Shown here in pieces: positions 5,757 to 6,275 of a stretch of DNA of 6,275 bases; within the stretch, counting starts at the first letter, position 1, and every line of letters begins with the position of its first letter. Position numbers and translations under genes: made by a program. Origin of the DNA: Candidatus Glassiibacteriota bacterium (GTDB taxonomy: Bacteria; Gemmatimonadota; Glassbacteria; GWA2-58-10); the NCBI GenBank assembly GCA_016934095.1, contig JAFGTO010000311.1:1-6275 (forward strand), written 5' to 3'. Below the pieces are notes generated by a model. The model searched no databases. It saw only the letters and a list, made by a program, of their open reading frames with translations, and was not told the DNA's origin.

Positions 5757-5785
5757 TTGACAAAACGAGCTGGAGAGAATAACCT
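5757..5785 (+). promoter_or_regulatory. Candidate sigma70-type promoter (TTGACA - 17 nt - TAACCT)
   Basis: A perfect TTGACA -35 hexamer at 5757-5762 is followed after 17 nt by TAACCT at 5780-5785, which keeps the key T1, A2 and T6 of the -10 consensus. It points toward the membrane-protein gene at 5881 and would leave a leader of about 90 nt. Confidence 0.4.
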
Positions 5786-5816
5786 GACAGAAGGGGAATT
5801 TTTTCACATGGAATTA

Positions 5817-5845
5817 TTGACCTTCCCGGACTCGCTGACAACAAT
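5817..5845 (+). promoter_or_regulatory. Second candidate promoter (TTGACC - 17 nt - AACAAT)
   Basis: TTGACC at 5817-5822 and AACAAT at 5840-5845 are spaced by exactly 17 nt. Each hexamer differs from the sigma70 consensus at one or two positions. It would place a transcript start about 30 nt before the gene at 5881, a more usual leader length than the upstream candidate. Confidence 0.35.
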
Positions 5846-5880
5846 GGGCGCAGGTGCCCGAATAAAGGGGCAATGAAAAC

Positions 5881-6275
5881 ATGATAGGACATTTGGAGCT
5901 GACATTTGAGCTGCGGTTCCTGATCGCCCTGGGGCTCGGCTTCCTGCTCGGCCTGGAGCGGGAGGCCTCGGGAAAATACCGTCAGAGACAGGTAAGTGCC
6001 GGGGTGCGTACCCACTCGCTGATCAGCTTGTATGGTTTCGGCTGTGCCTGGCTCTCCAACATCGAGGTCGCTTTCGCCCTGCCCATCGGCCTGCTCTCGA
6101 TAGCCGCTTTCGCCGGTATCGAGTACCTGGCGCGGATCAAGGAAGGCCATCATGGCTGGACCAGCGCCGTGGCAGTGCTGATAACTTTCATCTGCGGGGC
6201 GCTGAGTCTCTTGACCAATATCTGGCTGCCCCTGGCCATAGGGATTATCAGCGCCATCCTGCTGTCCGAAAAAAC
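5881..6275 (+). CDS. MgtC/SapB-family membrane protein, N-terminal part
   Basis: The frame is open to the window edge; 131 residues are visible and the stop lies beyond. The first in-frame ATG after the TAA at 5863-5865 is at 5881. A GGGG at 5867-5870 sits 10 nt upstream as a ribosome site, rather far. Family marks are clear: a first membrane helix (about 9-25) ending in GLERE (24-28), then AGVRTHSLISLYG (40-52), the hallmark of the MgtC N-terminal domain. Further helices lie at about 47-59, 63-83 and 94-111, and a fifth starts near 115. GWTSAVAVLITFICGAL (92-108) matches the '(E/W)TS-AVA-L-TF--GAL' stretch of the longer two-part members that carry a C-terminal DUF4010 domain, so a full length of about 400 residues is expected. 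MgtC of Salmonella is linked to growth in low magnesium and to ATP synthase inhibition. The long members are uncharacterised, so a function here should not be assumed. It is probably unrelated to the sugar genes. Confidence 0.85.
   Translation, partial: MIGHLELTFELRFLIALGLGFLLGLEREASGKYRQRQVSAGVRTHSLISLYGFGCAWLSNIEVAFALPIGLLSIAAFAGIEYLARIKEGHHGWTSAVAVLITFICGALSLLTNIWLPLAIGIISAILLSEK

Noticed and set aside
5680..6153. 157-residue minus-strand frame at the right end
   Set aside because: It overlaps the MgtC-like coding region on the other strand and shows no family features.

Overview
The window reads as chromosomal DNA of a GC-rich bacterium (roughly 60% G+C by eye) that lives on complex polysaccharides. 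All five genes lie on the + strand. Four encode carbohydrate-processing or probably exported hydrolytic proteins, and the fifth is the start of an MgtC-type membrane protein. A Tat-exported S1-type sulfatase, a GH88 unsaturated glucuronyl hydrolase and a deacetylase-like protein together are typical of Planctomycetes, Verrucomicrobia and deep FCB-group lineages. I cannot fix the phylum from the sequence alone, and no SusC/SusD pair is visible.

Layout: (1) 2-319, C-terminal end of a GH88 hydrolase. (2) 403-2253 (alternative start 346), a secreted two-domain protein with a NodB/polysaccharide-deacetylase-like barrel and a small C-terminal beta domain, close enough to gene 1 to share a transcript. 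(3) 2254-2843, a 590-nt non-coding island rich in palindromes and direct repeats that looks like dispersed-repeat debris. (4) 2844-3959, an amidohydrolase of the Amidohydro_2/ACMSD-like type with a predicted Sec signal peptide. (5) 3960-4165, a spacer with a bulged hairpin and an AT-rich block. (6) 4166-5584, a Tat-targeted arylsulfatase-like enzyme with a complete formylglycine motif. (7) 5585-5880, a spacer with a strongly self-complementary stretch just after the sulfatase stop and two sigma70-like promoter candidates. (8) 5881-6275, N-terminal part of an MgtC/SapB-family membrane protein, cut by the window edge.

How the genes may work together (inference): the sulfatase and the deacetylase-like protein could strip sulfate and acyl groups from an anionic polysaccharide outside the cytoplasm. 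GH88 would then hydrolyse the unsaturated uronic acid at the end of lyase-made oligosaccharides. The exported amidohydrolase has no assigned substrate and is the least predictable member. The MgtC-like gene has its own promoter candidates and is probably a separate unit.

I found no RNA genes, CRISPR array, intact insertion sequence or clear new defence or mobile system. The most unusual features are the repeat island at 2254-2843, the alternative-fold stretch at 5594-5678, and the poorly characterised exported deacetylase-like and amidohydrolase proteins.
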